A stretch of DNA of 64,000 nt, taken from the NCBI RefSeq assembly GCF_921293095.1, contig NC_060257.1:58998968-59062967 (forward strand), written 5' to 3'. This DNA comes from Ischnura elegans. Taxonomy: Eukaryota > Arthropoda > Insecta > Odonata > Coenagrionidae. Below, piece after piece: positions 33,263 through 45,604 of the stretch (positions are counted from its first letter, which is position 1; each line of letters begins with the position of its first letter). The notes below the pieces were generated by a model that saw only the letters and a program-made list of their open reading frames with translations, was not told where the DNA came from and did not search any database. The position numbers and the translations under genes are program-made.

Positions 33263-33749
33263 GAGAAAGGTTTTTCTTTTTGCATCCTCTTCCCATCCGC
33301 TTTTCTACTGACTATTTCTTTCTTGCTTCGTCCATCGTGTCATCTTAAATTCATCCTCACGTTTTAACTTTTTTTATCCGGCTTCGCACGAAAAATATTT
33401 AGTTTTTGACGCTCGGAAAACAGAAGATCCACTTTGAACTCAGTGCACTTGAGAACTTTTCAATGTATTGGCGTGATATTTCATGCAATGAATGTGTAAA
33501 CTCTTTTTAAATGCTGGCCCCTAAGAAAAACTTTATAATGATTGCACTAGAGCAAAAAAGTATTGCTAAAGAAAACTCCAATACATTCGTTATTTCAAGA
33601 TTTACGCAAAATTTAAAGTCACCTTCGGCATCGTGTACATGCGCGATTGACGAATGTTGAAGTAAAAATGATTGGAATTAATTGCTCATCGCTTAGGAGT
33701 CCACACCATGTTGTAAGGAACAGGCCAAAAATTTCCACAGAGAGTAGAG

Positions 33750-33825
33750 ATTCCTCGGTAGCTTAACTGGCTAAAGCACTCGACCAAAAACTGGGTTCGA
33801 ATACCGGTCAAGGCGAATGATTTTT
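33750..33825 (+). mobile_element. tRNA-derived SINE head (second family)
   Basis: A-box-like TAGCTTAACTGG (33759-33770) and B-box GGTTCGAATACC (33794-33805) at near-tRNA spacing, in TCCTCGGTAGCTTAACTGGC context. Flanked by TTCCACAGAGAG and CTCTGTGGAA in inverted order. The anticodon arm is too short for a tRNA gene. Confidence 0.6.
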
Positions 33826-33900
33826 TCTCTGTGGAATTATAGCACAGTAATTGAACAGTAACCGTGACGGTTACGAATCTCCCAACGGTTTGCTCTGGAT

Positions 33901-34382
33901 ATGTCGCATCTTCCTGCCTCAGACATAATTTTGCCGAGTGCAGAACTCGTTGTCGGCTATTGGCGATTCCGGATCAAATCGGCCAGTGGGAACGGACGTA
34001 AGAGAAAAAGATTGACGAGGAAATTAACGCCTCGTTTTTTTTTCGTTTTTGAAGATGAGGAAGACACGTTGTTCGGGTTTGCTGGGTAGTCCGTTTTACC
34101 ACCACCAGGGAGTGCTGTAGGGGACGGAAATTGTTGGTGGTAGGAAGGAAATCAGGCCATCAACGATTATAATTTTGAACTGGACGAATCGGGGTCTACT
34201 CCGCACTATAAGGCCGGAATATTTTTCGTTCGGGCGATGATAACCTTGGTGACGGCTCTGAACAACTTCAGACTAGATTGCTGAAGGATATTACGCAGTA
34301 AGCGAAAGCGAATTATGCACGGTAGGCGGAAATCAAAGAAACCATGCCAAAACCCTAAAGAGTCCAGCAGGTTAAGATGATA
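33901..34382 (+). pseudogene. Unidentified transposon ORF remnant ending next to a 'GATATTTTGA' terminus
   Basis: A frame at 33901-34089 is rich in Arg/Lys then acidic (EDEEDTLFGFAG). After frame changes, the stretch up to 34382 ends KKPCQNPKESSRLR-stop. The stop is followed within ~10 bases by GTGCCCCCAGATATTTTGA, the terminus also found beside the ORF at 12163. The shared SSRLR ending and terminus show one transposon family. Family unknown. Confidence 0.35.
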
Positions 34383-34690
34383 AAAAGTGCCCCCAGATAT
34401 TTTGAAAAATAAAAAATATACACTTAAAGTGCATCCAATATTATATGTTTCCCCAAAATTTCAGGCTTCAACAATGGAAAATAACCCCCAAAAAATTGAA
34501 ACACGATTTTTAGTTTTTTAACCATATCTCAAGTTTTTATTTTTGTAAAATCGTTTTCTTGATTTTAAAGTGAATATTCTGTTCCTTTCTACCATCTTGA
34601 TTTTTCAAAAGTTTTTGACCGAAAACTAAACTTTTACACAAGTTTGAAATTTTCAAAATTAAATTAAAAATTTTAGTATGTATATCGTAT
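34383..34690 (+). repeat. Repeat shared with 11378-11680
   Basis: 'AAATAAAAAATATACACTT', 'TTTCAG(G/A)C(T/C)TCAACAATG', 'GAAACACGATTTTTAGTTTT' and 'CTACCATC(T/C)TGATTTTT' are collinear in both copies. Probably the 3' non-coding part of the same transposon. Confidence 0.65.
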
Positions 34691-35039
34691 AATGTATCGT
34701 ATCGTATCATAAGCCGTTTAAAATGAGAAAAAATTATAAAAAAGTTCAAATCGGAATTTTTGCAAAAATCGAGTTTTTACTTTCACTCGTAAGTCGTTAA
34801 GCGGGTTTTCCATAAATTTAAAAGCATATTTTCTGAAATAATACCAAAATTAATCACTGAAATTTTATATTTATCAGTCATCAATTTACTGAAATTATGC
34901 TTTTATAATTGAGTATTGTTCTTCACCTCTTATCTAATTTTATGGTGCGCGGAGTCATTTATTGCACTCGCGTGTCTACATTTTTGAGTTTTTCATAAAA
35001 CAAAAAATAGATTAGAATTAAGAATAAAATTTCCTTTAA

Positions 35040-35670
35040 AATGACATATTATTCATTATTGTGGAATGCACAGAAGTCCAGATATAAATTTTCAAAATAC
35101 AGCGGCACATCATCTGGGGTGAAGGAGACGAGGTACAAAAAAAAAACCATGCAATCGACCCCCTTTAAAATAGTCTTAAACCCTAGAAGAAATAGTTAAA
35201 ACACTAAATTTTCCATCTATTTTTAAAAAAGCCAAGGATAGATATTACTGGAAAAACGATCCTTATGGAACAAACGATAGACGAACATTTTAAGAACTGG
35301 CTGAGCGACCGGAAAAGGCCAAAGCCTCTAGAAAACTCTACTCTCGGCGTCAGAATGATGTGCCGCTGTACTTTGCAAATTTATATCTGTACTTCAGGGT
35401 ATGCCATAGTAATGAATAATACGTCATTTTAACGTAATTTTTATTCTCAATTCTGATTTATTTTTTGTTTAGTGAAAATTTCAAAAATCAAGACACGCGA
35501 GCGAAATAAATGACTCCGCGCACCATAAAATTAGCCGTTTTGTCAACTTCATGAACTTTGTAACTCAACCTAGGGAAAACTACTACGTCTACAGCATTCA
35601 TCTTCCGCTATAAGTTGCAAACATTAATGTAGATTAATAAAATGGCTTATGCGTATTTTTAGAACTGATT
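35040..35670. repeat. Satellite fragments of the 35.7-38.9 kb inverted repeat
   Basis: 35040-35120 and 35345-35440 are inverted copies of each other ('TGTGCCGCTGTA(C/T)TTTG'). 35348-35670 is a direct copy of 35928-36250. These are extra partial copies of the large arm. Confidence 0.6.
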
Positions 35671-38600
35671 TTTTCCTCCTGATGAGACATCATTTCCTTA
35701 GATGAAAAAATTGGGAAAATCGGGCAGCACAGCGAGGAAAAAGTATGGAAATACAAGAATGTGTACTTGTACAAATTAAAAAAAATATCACGTAGTTTCA
35801 CGGCATAACGCCTGAATTCAGACAACACTTCGTGTACGATGAACTTTTCGCGTGGAATTTGGCATATTCCCGGGCTTCCCGAAAGAATATGAAGTAACTG
35901 CAAATGCGACATCAGCCTACTGTCGGCGTCAGATGATGTGCCGCTGTATTTTGAAAATTTATATCTGGACTTCTGTGCATTCCATAAAAATGAATAATAT
36001 GTCATTTTAAAGGAAAATTTATTCTCAATTCTGATATATAATTTGTTTTATGAAAAAGTCAAAAATCAAGACAAGCGAGCGCAATAAATGACTCCGCGCA
36101 CCATAAAATTAGCCGTTTTGTCAACTTCATAAACTTTGTAACTCAACCTAGGGAAAACTACTACGTCTACAACACTCATCTTCCGCAAAAAGTTGGAAAA
36201 GATTAATTTAGATTAATAAAATGGCTTATGCGTATTTTTAGAACGAAAATTTTGTCGTTAAATAACAAAATGTTTAAACATTATCTAGTCCTAGTTTACC
36301 CCGAAAGAAAAAAAATGATAGAAACACTTTTTAATTTATTTGCAATTTTTATATGATCCGAAAATATATGATTTTTATGTAGTGCAGATTAAATGTGGGC
36401 ATTAAAAAAATCCGCCAGAGCGAACGAATGCTGCGTTGCCTCGTCTTACGCGCGAAAATTTGCTTCCTGCAGCTCGATTCTGTAAATGTGATATGGCCGT
36501 CACAAGCGGATTTCGTCAATGTATTCACGGCTTTGACGCTGGAGCGATTCTGAAACTTTTTAGTGACGTCACTCTCACAGCCGCGTCCGTGAAAGTATTC
36601 ACGCCCAAGAGGGCCCGTGGTAGCTTCGTCGCGGCAATGCGCTCTAATTTTTCATTATGAATTTACGCTGTGATTGATAATTAATAGCACATTATTCATT
36701 AATTACGATGGTGGCTATTTCATATTGTCACTTCCCATAAGTAATATGTATTAAAAACAAATAAAAGAAATGCGTAAAGTTAAATTTACATTCGCGTCCT
36801 ATTTAAATTGATTGGCCTTCATTGCGATTGAAGTTGGTGGGAAGTTAAACCTTGCGCTGAGGGTTTGACAATTATCTTATATTTGTGCATCTTCTAGAAT
36901 GTACAAGTAAAATACTCACAACTTAATGTTCATAATAATTTGGAGTAGAACCAATGGTAAAAGTATTGTGCGGTACTGAATGTTAACAGATTTATTTAAT
37001 ATTTGTTTCGTAAGTTCAAGCCTTCGATTTGTTTTTATTAACGAGAATGGAGGCTCTTTACATACCTCCGCTACTTTTGCATGAGCATCAATGTCGACGG
37101 AGGCAATAGATGCACATACTTCGGCGGCAGATACGCGATATCAACAATCCCTGCGAGACGTGAGATTGGCGATGGATCACTGAGTTCACACCACGATTAA
37201 TTCGTAGACGATTAGATGGCTTGCCGGGGCATACTTTAGTACGTTAAGATAAACATTGATCATCTATTCCATCTCTTCCATGCATTATTGCTGCCGTTCA
37301 GTAACACGACCAACATGATTCGTTTTTCTGTTGACACAATAGAAATACTAAGACATGTAAACATCTCGCCCTCTAGCAGTAACTGTTAATAATCTACTCG
37401 TATTCGCGCCATAAACATTTTCATCAGTATAAATCGTGAATAGTGGCATGTGCTTGCACAATCAGACACATATATGTATACGCACCACAGCGCATTTAAA
37501 ATTATATACTGAAATGATGAGAGCTCAAACGCATACGAGAATGAACCATTATTAAATAATAAAATAACACTTGTTATCATTCCGCGTAAGCATTAGCTCC
37601 ATACTATGAGGAAATAAGAGCTAATTGTGCAATTACGAGCCCGCTACGTGATAACTGACTTCGATACGCAGCACTTGACAACATATAAAAGAGGTAATAT
37701 ACAGTTTATAGCTACAAACTAATTAAGCAACCGTAACTTATCATTAATAGGTACTTTTAAAAGAAAAGACCTCACTCAAAATTGAGTAAAGAAGTATTAT
37801 TTACTTTGGGAGTGAATATTCCACGGCATTGTATATGTTTCTCTATGGTAACTGAAGTTGCAGTTGGCCGCTGAAGTAAGTTTGTATCGGAGATTCTGAT
37901 TCGTTCCTCGCGTCCGCACAGCTACCAACATAAGAAACTTAAGTGATCGTTCGCAATCCGTCAAACATCTCACGACACAGGCTTACAGGATCGCTTGAAC
38001 GTCTTTCACGGTGAGAGGCGTGAGAACTCCGCTGTGGTTCGAACCACGCGAAGCACAGGTATGACATTTACAGAATCGAGCTGCTGGTGACCCGCACTTG
38101 CCCCGCGCGGCCCCGTTTGGCTACACGGCATTAATAAAAGTTATTAACATAAAAAATATCAATAGTTTTATAGATTATGGATCATAAATATTGAAAAAAA
38201 ATTAAGAAGTGTTTCCATCAATTTTTTTCTTTCGAGGTAAACTGTGGGACTAGATAGTGTTTAAACATTTTGTTATTTAACAAAAAAAATACGCAAAAGC
38301 CATTTTATTAATCTACTAAATATGTTTGCAACTTATTGCGGAAGATGAATGCTGTATACGCAGTAGTTTTCCCTGGGTTGAGTTACTAAATTCATGAAGT
38401 TGACAAAACGGCTAATTTTATGGTGCGCGGAGTGATTTATTGCGCTCGCGTGTCTTGATTTTTGACTTTTTCATAAAACAAATAATATATCAGAATTGAG
38501 AATAAAATTTCCTTTAAAATGACGTATTATTGATTATTATGGAATGCACAGAAGTCCATATATAAATTTTCAAAATACAGCGGCACATCATCTGACGCCG

Positions 38601-38860
38601 ACAGTAGGCTGATGTCGCACTTGCAGTTACTTCACATTCTTTCGGGAAGCCCGGGAATATGCCAAATTCCACGCGAAAAGTTAATCGTACACGAAGTGTT
38701 GTCTGAATTCAGGCGTTATGCCGTGAAACTACGTGATATTTGTTTTTATTTGTACAAGTACACATTCTTGTATTTCCATACTTTTCCCTCGCTGTGCTGC
38801 CCGATTTTCCCAATTTTTTCATCTAAGGAAATGATGTCTCATCAGGAGGAAGGCCTTTTT
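35665..38860. mobile_element. Large inverted-repeat element (~0.8-kb arms)
   Basis: 35665-36495 is repeated inverted at about 38065-38855. Shared blocks include 'CCTCCTGATGAGACATCATT', 'GGGAAGCCCGGGAATATGCC', 'CCGCGCACCATAAAATTAGC' and the inner 'GCAGCTCGATTCTGTAAATG'. The arms are highly similar, suggesting a fairly recent origin or gene conversion. The ~1.55-kb middle (36500-38060) has no long ORF. Parallel frames at 35634-36005 (-) and 38612-38905 (+) exist only because the arms are copies. Whether this is a transposon with long TIRs or a local inverted duplication is open; no TSD was found. Confidence 0.65.
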
Positions 38861-39044
38861 TGGGAAACATTAGTGGTGAAACCAACGCTTTATTGTCTTG
38901 AGTGATGAAAACCTTATTTTTTTTACTTTCAAGTGCATTTTGCACTCCTGTTAGAAAAAGCGTGTTCATTAAGACTCTTTATTGTATTTATTATTTTTCA
39001 TTAAACTTTGGTCATGGTGCAATTCAGTTTTTCAGTTTACTCTG

Positions 39045-40380
39045 CCCAAGTAGCAAAATCTTATGTAAAAATTATTTTAAAATATATTGCGAGAACATTT
39101 TGAAATGACTTTAACATAATTTTGAAAACATATTAGCTCTCTCTGTTTCAACCTTACAAATCTTTTTTTCATTATTTCAAAATGATTTTAACTTAAGTTT
39201 AAAATATGTCTAACTCTTGAAGGAGCAATGAATTATACTTTTTTAAATTGTTTTAAAGTACGCCGTAACTAACTCAGTCTCCTTTTAAAATGACTAATTT
39301 TTATATTAATATGATATAAGTAAACACGTTTGAAAGTACGAACTGTGCCAGAAACAGTAAAAGAAATTTTCCCACCTAATAATTATTTTACCTACATGAT
39401 AGTTTAGCATGCATGAATATTTCGAATGAGGTAGAACAATTATCATGAGAAGTGAAGAATCTCCTTATATCCATGCTTCCTCTGAATATCCATCACTACC
39501 CAAGATGCATTTAAAACAAACAAGTTAGATATTCTTGCTGCGATTATGAGACATTTGTAATTCAATGAGTCATGTTTTCAGGGCTTATACGATTTCAGTA
39601 TGCAAAAAAGCTCATATTGAGAGTTTTTTTCAGGCGTTGCTTGATTGCATTCTGAGATCATTCAATGTCCATTTTTCAATGATATGCCCTCTTTTTGGAA
39701 TTTTTTTTCATAACTTCATTATTGTAAATTTCTAGAAATCTTATGGAAAACTGCCAAAAAATACCATTTTGTGGATTTCAAGAAGTCCTGGAAACAGCGA
39801 AATTCAAACTCACTTTTGAAAAAAGGGATTCATTTTTGGTGGAAGAAGTCTCCAAAATCATCTGTATTACTTTTTTTTATGTATAGCTACTTGTAGTTAT
39901 CTCACATTCACCTCAAAAGAATGATAATTTTTATACTGGTTTATTTAGCCCCATTGGTATGACTAAGATTATATACTTACCAATGAAAATGATATATGAG
40001 TGTTTTAAAAAGATTTAAAAATAATTACCTAATTATTTCAAAATATGTTAAAATGATTTCAACATTAGGTTAAAATGATTAGAAAATAATTATCAAATTA
40101 TTTTAAAATGTGTGTAAAATAATTTTGAAATTGTTTTAAAATAATATTCACATAATTATTTTTCTGTGAAGTTATAAAAGGGACATTTTATGCAAAAAAT
40201 AAGCCATTACTTCCTACATATCCATATATATACTATCAACAAAATGAGATCAAATGGTACAAGACTCAAAAAGATCAACACCCAATACATTATTTTAAAA
40301 TCTTGAAAAAGTCATGAAGTTAGCCATCTAATGATATTTTGATTTTAAATTTATTTTTCAATATTCTTTTGCTACTTGGG
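39045..40380. mobile_element. AT-rich element with 14-bp TIR CCCAAGTAGCAAAA
   Basis: CCCAAGTAGCAAAA at 39045 and its exact complement TTTTGCTACTTGGG ending at 40380. The interior is AT-rich with many degenerate repeats of the type 'TTAAAATGATT' / 'AAATAATTAT'. No ORF, no clear TSD. Confidence 0.5.
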
Positions 40381-41227
40381 TGAGACTAGGTTGAATTTGT
40401 CAGTTATTGCAAAACATAAGCATTTTTTGAGTTGAGCCTGAGGAAAAATTAACTCCAATTCATATTTTTTCTCCAACTTTTCAACAGCCATCAGTCAGTG
40501 TGAAAAACCAGAGATACTGTCTAATAGCAACAATCATTGGTACTTCATCATTTAATAAGTATGCATCTCTTCATTTAGGAATAAAAAGCTGCAATATGGT
40601 AAATACGTACGGATATTTCGAGATTTACCTTATTTTGAGCAAAAAACTCAAAGTCGATTGTATATTCTTTTATATTTAAATGGAGTATTTTTTTATATTT
40701 CCATCGTCATAGAGGAATAAATAACGCTATTAATTTTCCCCAGCTATATTTTTACTGAGGTATTATGCAGCCAGTAGAAAACTGTAGGGGGCCCTGAAAG
40801 AGGGCAAATTACCTTCCTTCCATGTTACTCCTGAGATTACCTAAAAATTATCATTAGAGGTATGTGAAAATAGCACTTTTATTTTTATTTTATAGCAATT
40901 TAAATTGCAGTTTATAGCATTTTGTAGCATCTTTTTTTTCTTTATTTTCATAATGCATCACTAGTAGTTGACGGCAAAGTGGGATGAAGCACAGTTATTT
41001 GAAAAAATAGGGAATACTTTAAATAATTATGGGGTATAACAGTAATAAATTTAGAAATTAGTCATAAAGCAAATGATTAAAATTGATATTAGTAGCCCGA
41101 TATTCATTTAAACTAGTTGAACATCAGCATTGACCAAGTTTCAACACTTTCTTCCTTCAACCGGTTAAGTCTGTCAGTCACAACTAGATTTTACTGGCTG
41201 AAAAACCTCTCTACATCCATGATGCGA

Positions 41228-41420
41228 ACCGATCTCTGAATTTTTTTAGGGTTTTCCTCCACATCAACTTTTTTTATAGACAACAGTTTCGCTGGCTATT
41301 CTGCCAGTGTCTTCAGGAGGAAGATTCGACCTGAAGACGCTGGCAGGATAGCCAGCGAAACTGTTGTCTATAAACAAGCTGATGTGGAAGAAAACCCTGA
41401 AGAAATGCAGAGATCAGACC
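41228..41420. mobile_element. Inverted pair of Penelope-LTR-like ends with hammerhead-like motif
   Basis: Arms of ~90 bp around a 12-bp spacer (41320-41331). Each arm contains CCTGAAGACGCTGGCAG / GATAGCCAGCGAAACTGTTG (mirrored): CTGAAGAC, a perfect GCTGGC/GCCAGC stem, then GAAAC. The motif is present once on each strand. Confidence 0.55.
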
Positions 41421-42387
41421 ATCGCTGCGGAAACCTACGTTCTAACACGATGCCTTACGTTACATTTGAACACTCCCATACAACAAATTTTGATCCAAAT
41501 ATTTCCAGTAGAACACTTAATCAGCAAGTTTAATGAGTGTAGCTTTGAAAACCTGTGAAGATCATATATTTTCCTTATTTGCCTACATTTGAGGGTATCA
41601 TTCTGTATCCATACACAATTTCTCATTATAGCAATGTTTCCTTTTTTATTTTCTCCATTAATGTGAAATATATAGACTATTATTTTTCATGAGTATTAAT
41701 CATTTTTATCGGCAAAAAGATTAAAATCCCTTTAGCGGCCTCAAAAAAATAAATAAGATTTTTTTCTATAATATCTTTAAAGTAAATGAGGTAAGAAAAT
41801 TTACTCTGTGCTCAAGTAGAATAATGGATAGGAATTCCTTTGGAAATAGGTTCATGAACAAATTCACTCAAATAATCTCTGTTATTATATTTGTAATTGT
41901 ATTATTGAAGCTTTAATTGAAGATTTATTTCTTTGAAAAGGAAAAACTATTTGCTATAAATTCAAATTCATTTTTTATGCTATGAGTTAAGAAATCATTT
42001 TATGCATATAAAACTTGCTTATAATGAATTTCAGATGACCATCATTCTCTTATGTTACAAACAGGATTTCATTATATCCATAATAAAGGATTTTGCCATA
42101 CATATCACAGGAGTAATGGCCAATATTCCATAAATCATCATTTTTTAAGCAACAGATCCTTAACATAAAACCATCGTCCAACCAATTCAATCAAACGGCT
42201 GCTAAGGAAAGGATTTTAAGATCAAAATAACAACTATGTGGTGACCACACGAAAGAACAACAGATGTTAAGATTTGTTCTAAATGTATTCCTTACTGATT
42301 CCAATTGGTCATGGTTAAGAAGTAAAGATGGCCATAATTTCTTTGTAAAAGGGGAAATAATTTGCCAAGGGACCAAAGAATAGTTAA

Positions 42388-42925
42388 TAATAATAATTTA
42401 TTTTGTCCAAAGATCTACAAGGAGATATAAGACACGTCAAAAAAAAAAGAAAGGGAGAAGGAGATTCATACAATTCAACAATATGCAAGAAACATATAGT
42501 AGAAATATTATATACAAGTATGTATTTTCACATATAATATATTTTAAAAACATGAAAATGATGCACTAGAATGTGGAGTCTGACAGGTATTCCATAACAG
42601 AGTAATAGCTCTTTTCCAGTGGGAATGCCTTCAACTTCCTTTTAAAGGATGCCAATGACTCACATTGATTTTTTAAATGGTGCGGGAGTTTATATATGTT
42701 CAGAGTCCCATTTCTCTTGGACCTAATTTAGTTCTATTTCTCCTCACTGTATTATAGTGAAGGCTTTGCCTATTTCTGGTTTCATAATTATGAAAACTGG
42801 AGTTAATTTCAAACATGTCCAGATTTCTATGCGTAAATAGTAGCAGAGATAATAGTAGCAGAGTTTGTAATAGCAGGGATTTTGTATCATCAAAACTCGT
42901 TACATAGCGGGAAATTAACATTGGT
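42388..42925 (-). pseudogene. Non-LTR retrotransposon 3' end (CR1/Jockey-like)
   Basis: Minus-strand frames give SSFHNYETRNRQSLHYNTVR and then PHHLKNQCESLASFKRKLKA, FPLEKSYYSVMEYLSD, a typical C-terminal end of CR1/Jockey-type reverse transcriptases. At the 3' end (plus 42388-42410) there is AATAAATTATTATTATTA on the minus strand, a polyadenylation-like signal plus a (TTA)n tail. 5'-truncated; an internal stop splits the frame. Confidence 0.65.
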
Positions 42926-43137
42926 TATCATAGGAAATTCCACAGGACCAGGGTCTCACTCCTCGTTATGCGGGATTTCATTACATGCGTGATCATTATA
43001 ATCAACTTTTATTGCACTTCCATTCATATTTTATGCCCTCCTTCATTATTTTCTGTCTAGGGCTGTAGAATTATTTTTAATGTTGATGCGTGAATCTGAC
43101 CTAGCTTCATGAGATTATCTATATTTTTTACTTTCAG

Positions 43138-43293
43138 ATGTGGTATCATGGGGATTGGACTATGTGATTGATATGACTCCAAAAGAGAAGAGGGATGGAG
43201 AGACAGAGGAAGCTCCAAGGAATTGCTTTTGCCAGAGTTCTCTAAATTGTGTTTGCTGCATGGAATTGCCACTGGTGGAGTTTACTGGGCCTG
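43138..43293 (+). CDS. DUF4773 secreted protein, exon 2 (Cys-rich N-terminal part of the domain)
   Basis: Acceptor TACTTTCAG|AT, donor CCTG|GTAAAT; 156 bp, phase 1 to phase 1. Encodes residues 32-84: DVVSWGLDYVIDMTPKEKRD, a charged linker, then NCFCQSSLNCVCCMELPLVE. The C-x-C...C-x-CC cluster (Cys 61, 63, 69, 71, 72) followed by a Leu-Pro-Leu strand is the opening of the DUF4773 domain as I know it from insect secreted proteins. The exon is symmetric, so skipping it would keep frame but remove five cysteines. Disulfide bonding is inferred from the secretion signal. Confidence 0.85.
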
Positions 43294-43383
43294 GTAAATA
43301 TATTCCCCGTGACAAAAACTTAAAACAGTTCAAAGAAGCTCAAGTTCTTAAAAGCACACCCACTTCCAAGGGTCTGCAACCAG

Positions 43384-43875
43384 AATAGGGTAGTTCCCTA
43401 TTATTTTTTTAATTGCCTAAATCGAAAGATTATTACTCCTGGAGTACGTATTTCACACTTATAGAATTTTAAATGACAATATCTATTTTTCGTGATAAAA
43501 TGAAAAGTGAAAATTTTCAAGCACGGGAAAATGCAACAATTAAGTAAGAATGCTGGGAAAAGCCCGTGTGATGTCATTCTGATTCCAGCTACTGATGTGT
43601 AAGGTTACCTTGGTGCGAGGCTATGAGCGCTGCTATGATGCAGGCTGCTAGCAGGTAGCAGAGTACCCTTCTAGTAAGTGGAGCTTGGCTTAAATAAGGA
43701 TTATTGATACCCTATCAAGCAAAGGAAACTTTCCGACCAAAGACAATTTTTCTATGCGATTATTAAGAGATGTTTCCCTGAGCTTTGTGCCTCATGCATG
43801 CATTGTTAGTACCAGACAAAGTAAACCTCCTGACTACTCATGTAGCACCTAGTTCCCTGTGACGCTAGCATAAGA
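43384..43875 (+). mobile_element. 'AATAGGGTAGTTCCC' element, right-truncated copy
   Basis: Starts AATAGGGTAGTTCCC about 90 bp past exon 2 and follows the 31570-32195 copy until about 'GTTCCCTGTGACGC', then diverges. Non-coding. Confidence 0.7.
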
Positions 43876-44093
43876 TCAATTCGATAATCAATCCATTGAA
43901 TCCGGAAAATCTGCTAGTCAGGGTCCAATCCACATTATATTGTCTACAAACGCTCCCAAAACTATGAAACTAATTTTCCGTTAGGTGCTAACTTGTACTT
44001 ATCAGTTATTTTATCTATAAATTGACATTAACAGAAAAAGCAACACTTATCCCCAAACCCGAGGGAAACATCTTAACTCTCCCCTTTTTTTGG

Positions 44094-44757
44094 AATAGGG
44101 TGGTTTCCTATTATTTTTTTTTGCCTAAATCGAAAGATTATTACTCCTGGAGTACGTATTTCACGCTCTTAGATTTTCGAATGAGGATATCTATTTTTCG
44201 CGATTAAACGAAAAGTGAAAATTTTCAAGCGCGCGAAAACGTGGCTAAGTAGGAATGCTGGGAAAAGTCCGTGTGACGTATTTCTGGTTCCAGCTATCGT
44301 CGTGTGAGGTGACTTTGGGGCGAGGCTTTGAGCGCTGATACGACGCAGGCTGCTAGCAGGTAGCAAAGTACCCTGCTAGCAGGTAGCGCTTTGCTAAAAT
44401 AATAATTATTAATAGCCTATCAAACGAAGGAAACTTTCCGAACTTAGGTAATTTTAATGGGTGATTATTAAGAGAAGTTAACCTGAGCTTTGTGCCTCAT
44501 GCATGCATTGGTAATATCAGACAATGTAAAACTCCTATCTACTCGAATAGAAACTATGTCCCTGAGGCGTCACGTGGAGTGACATTGCATGGGCGCCAAT
44601 CTGACCTTTTTCAAATGAGGTTAAAATTGACCATTAGCATTTGTATAAACTGGGGTTTCTAAAACCAAATAATTTGTATATCATGAATACACAAATGGTG
44701 GGTAACGAATCGCAATCAATGCCTTTCATTTTCTTTGATGAAGGATACTTCCCTATT
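44094..44757 (+). mobile_element. 'AATAGGGTGGTTTCC' element, full-length copy
   Basis: AATAGGGTGGTTTCC to TACTTCCCTATT; 664 bp, same landmarks as 31570-32195 with a small internal duplication of 'GCTAGCAGGTAGC'. Non-coding. Confidence 0.7.
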
Positions 44758-45604
44758 CTTCTGCACACTTCTGGAAACAGTTCTACTGTATGAAATTCAC
44801 ATTTATAACTCCACAGACTGTAAAAAAAAGCAAGATACTGGAGTTTAAAGATCTCTATTGTCCAAACATAGCAAAGCATTTTAATGCAAAAAAATGCATT
44901 AGATGTACTGTTTCTTTTAAAAATACTTATTGTATTTCTTTTGCTTAGCTTTGTTCTTAAATTTTTTGCACCTAAAATTAAGTTGCCCAACTTCAAGTGC
45001 TTGGTATTCCTGCAATTAATGCGTTGTGTGCGGATCACGAGAATCTCCGTTTTTCTCCAAAATTTTCAATAATGTCCAGCAGTCTCCTCGAACTTCTCCA
45101 AGTTCTAAATAAAGTACGCCTAACATGATTGTTAAAAAAATCATAGGCTGAATTTTAATGGAAAAAATGGAAAATTAAAACAAAGAGGTATGTAATCACC
45201 ATGAATGTGATATTACCAAGTTGCAAAATTAAGACAGGAGGTGATCGAGTCTCTGATCTTGACATTCAGCCTCTTAATATGCTCATCTCCTCTGTCCTGA
45301 ACCTATCAGAAATACTACCCTATTCTTCTGCAAACCTCTGGAAATAGTTCTAATGAATGAAATTCACATTTATAGCTCCACAGCCTGTAAAAAAAAGCAA
45401 GATACTGGAAATAATAATGGATAATCTTAAATCAGATTGTTGTCTTGTGGTCATGGATACACCTCAAAGTTTCTTTTTTTATATAACTCAAACTAATTCA
45501 GTCACCGCTTGACGACAATGGGCAAGTTGTCCATATTCCTATGCTTATACACCTCAAGTTCTTAAAAGTACTCCCACTCTTAAATCCTGCAACCATAGTC
45601 TCTT
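44741..45604 (+). repeat. Direct repeats flanking the AATAGGG element
   Basis: 44751-44846 and 45320-45411 share 'CCCTATTCTTCTGCA', 'GAAATTCACATTTATA' and 'AAAAAAAGCAAGATACTGGA'. 43340-43382 and 45551-45595 share 'CTCAAGTTCTTAAAAG' and 'CTGCAACCA'. This looks like an older local duplication that included the element's right end. Confidence 0.55.

Larger units (their letters stand above)
26997..43137 (+). other. Intron 1 (16.1 kb, phase 1)
   Basis: Donor G|GTGAGC, acceptor TACTTTCAG|AT. The intron contains most of the repeats listed from 27 to 43 kb. Long first introns often hold regulatory DNA, but the sequence here is dominated by transposons. Confidence 0.8.

Noticed and set aside
33750-33825. 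tRNA gene
   Set aside because: A- and B-box are present, but the anticodon arm and acceptor stem cannot form; better explained as a SINE head. Likewise for 7411 and 10681.
35634-38905. Two open frames (35634-36005 minus, 38612-38905 plus) sharing ~75 residues as if conserved proteins
   Set aside because: They lie in the two arms of one inverted repeat, so similarity follows from DNA duplication and does not show coding constraint.
43057-43388. Exon 2 frame extended past 43293 (to 43388) as part of the protein
   Set aside because: A consensus donor (CTG|GTAAAT) at 43293/43294 and perfect phase match to GCVQMKYL in exon 3 fit the DUF4773 order; the extension does not.
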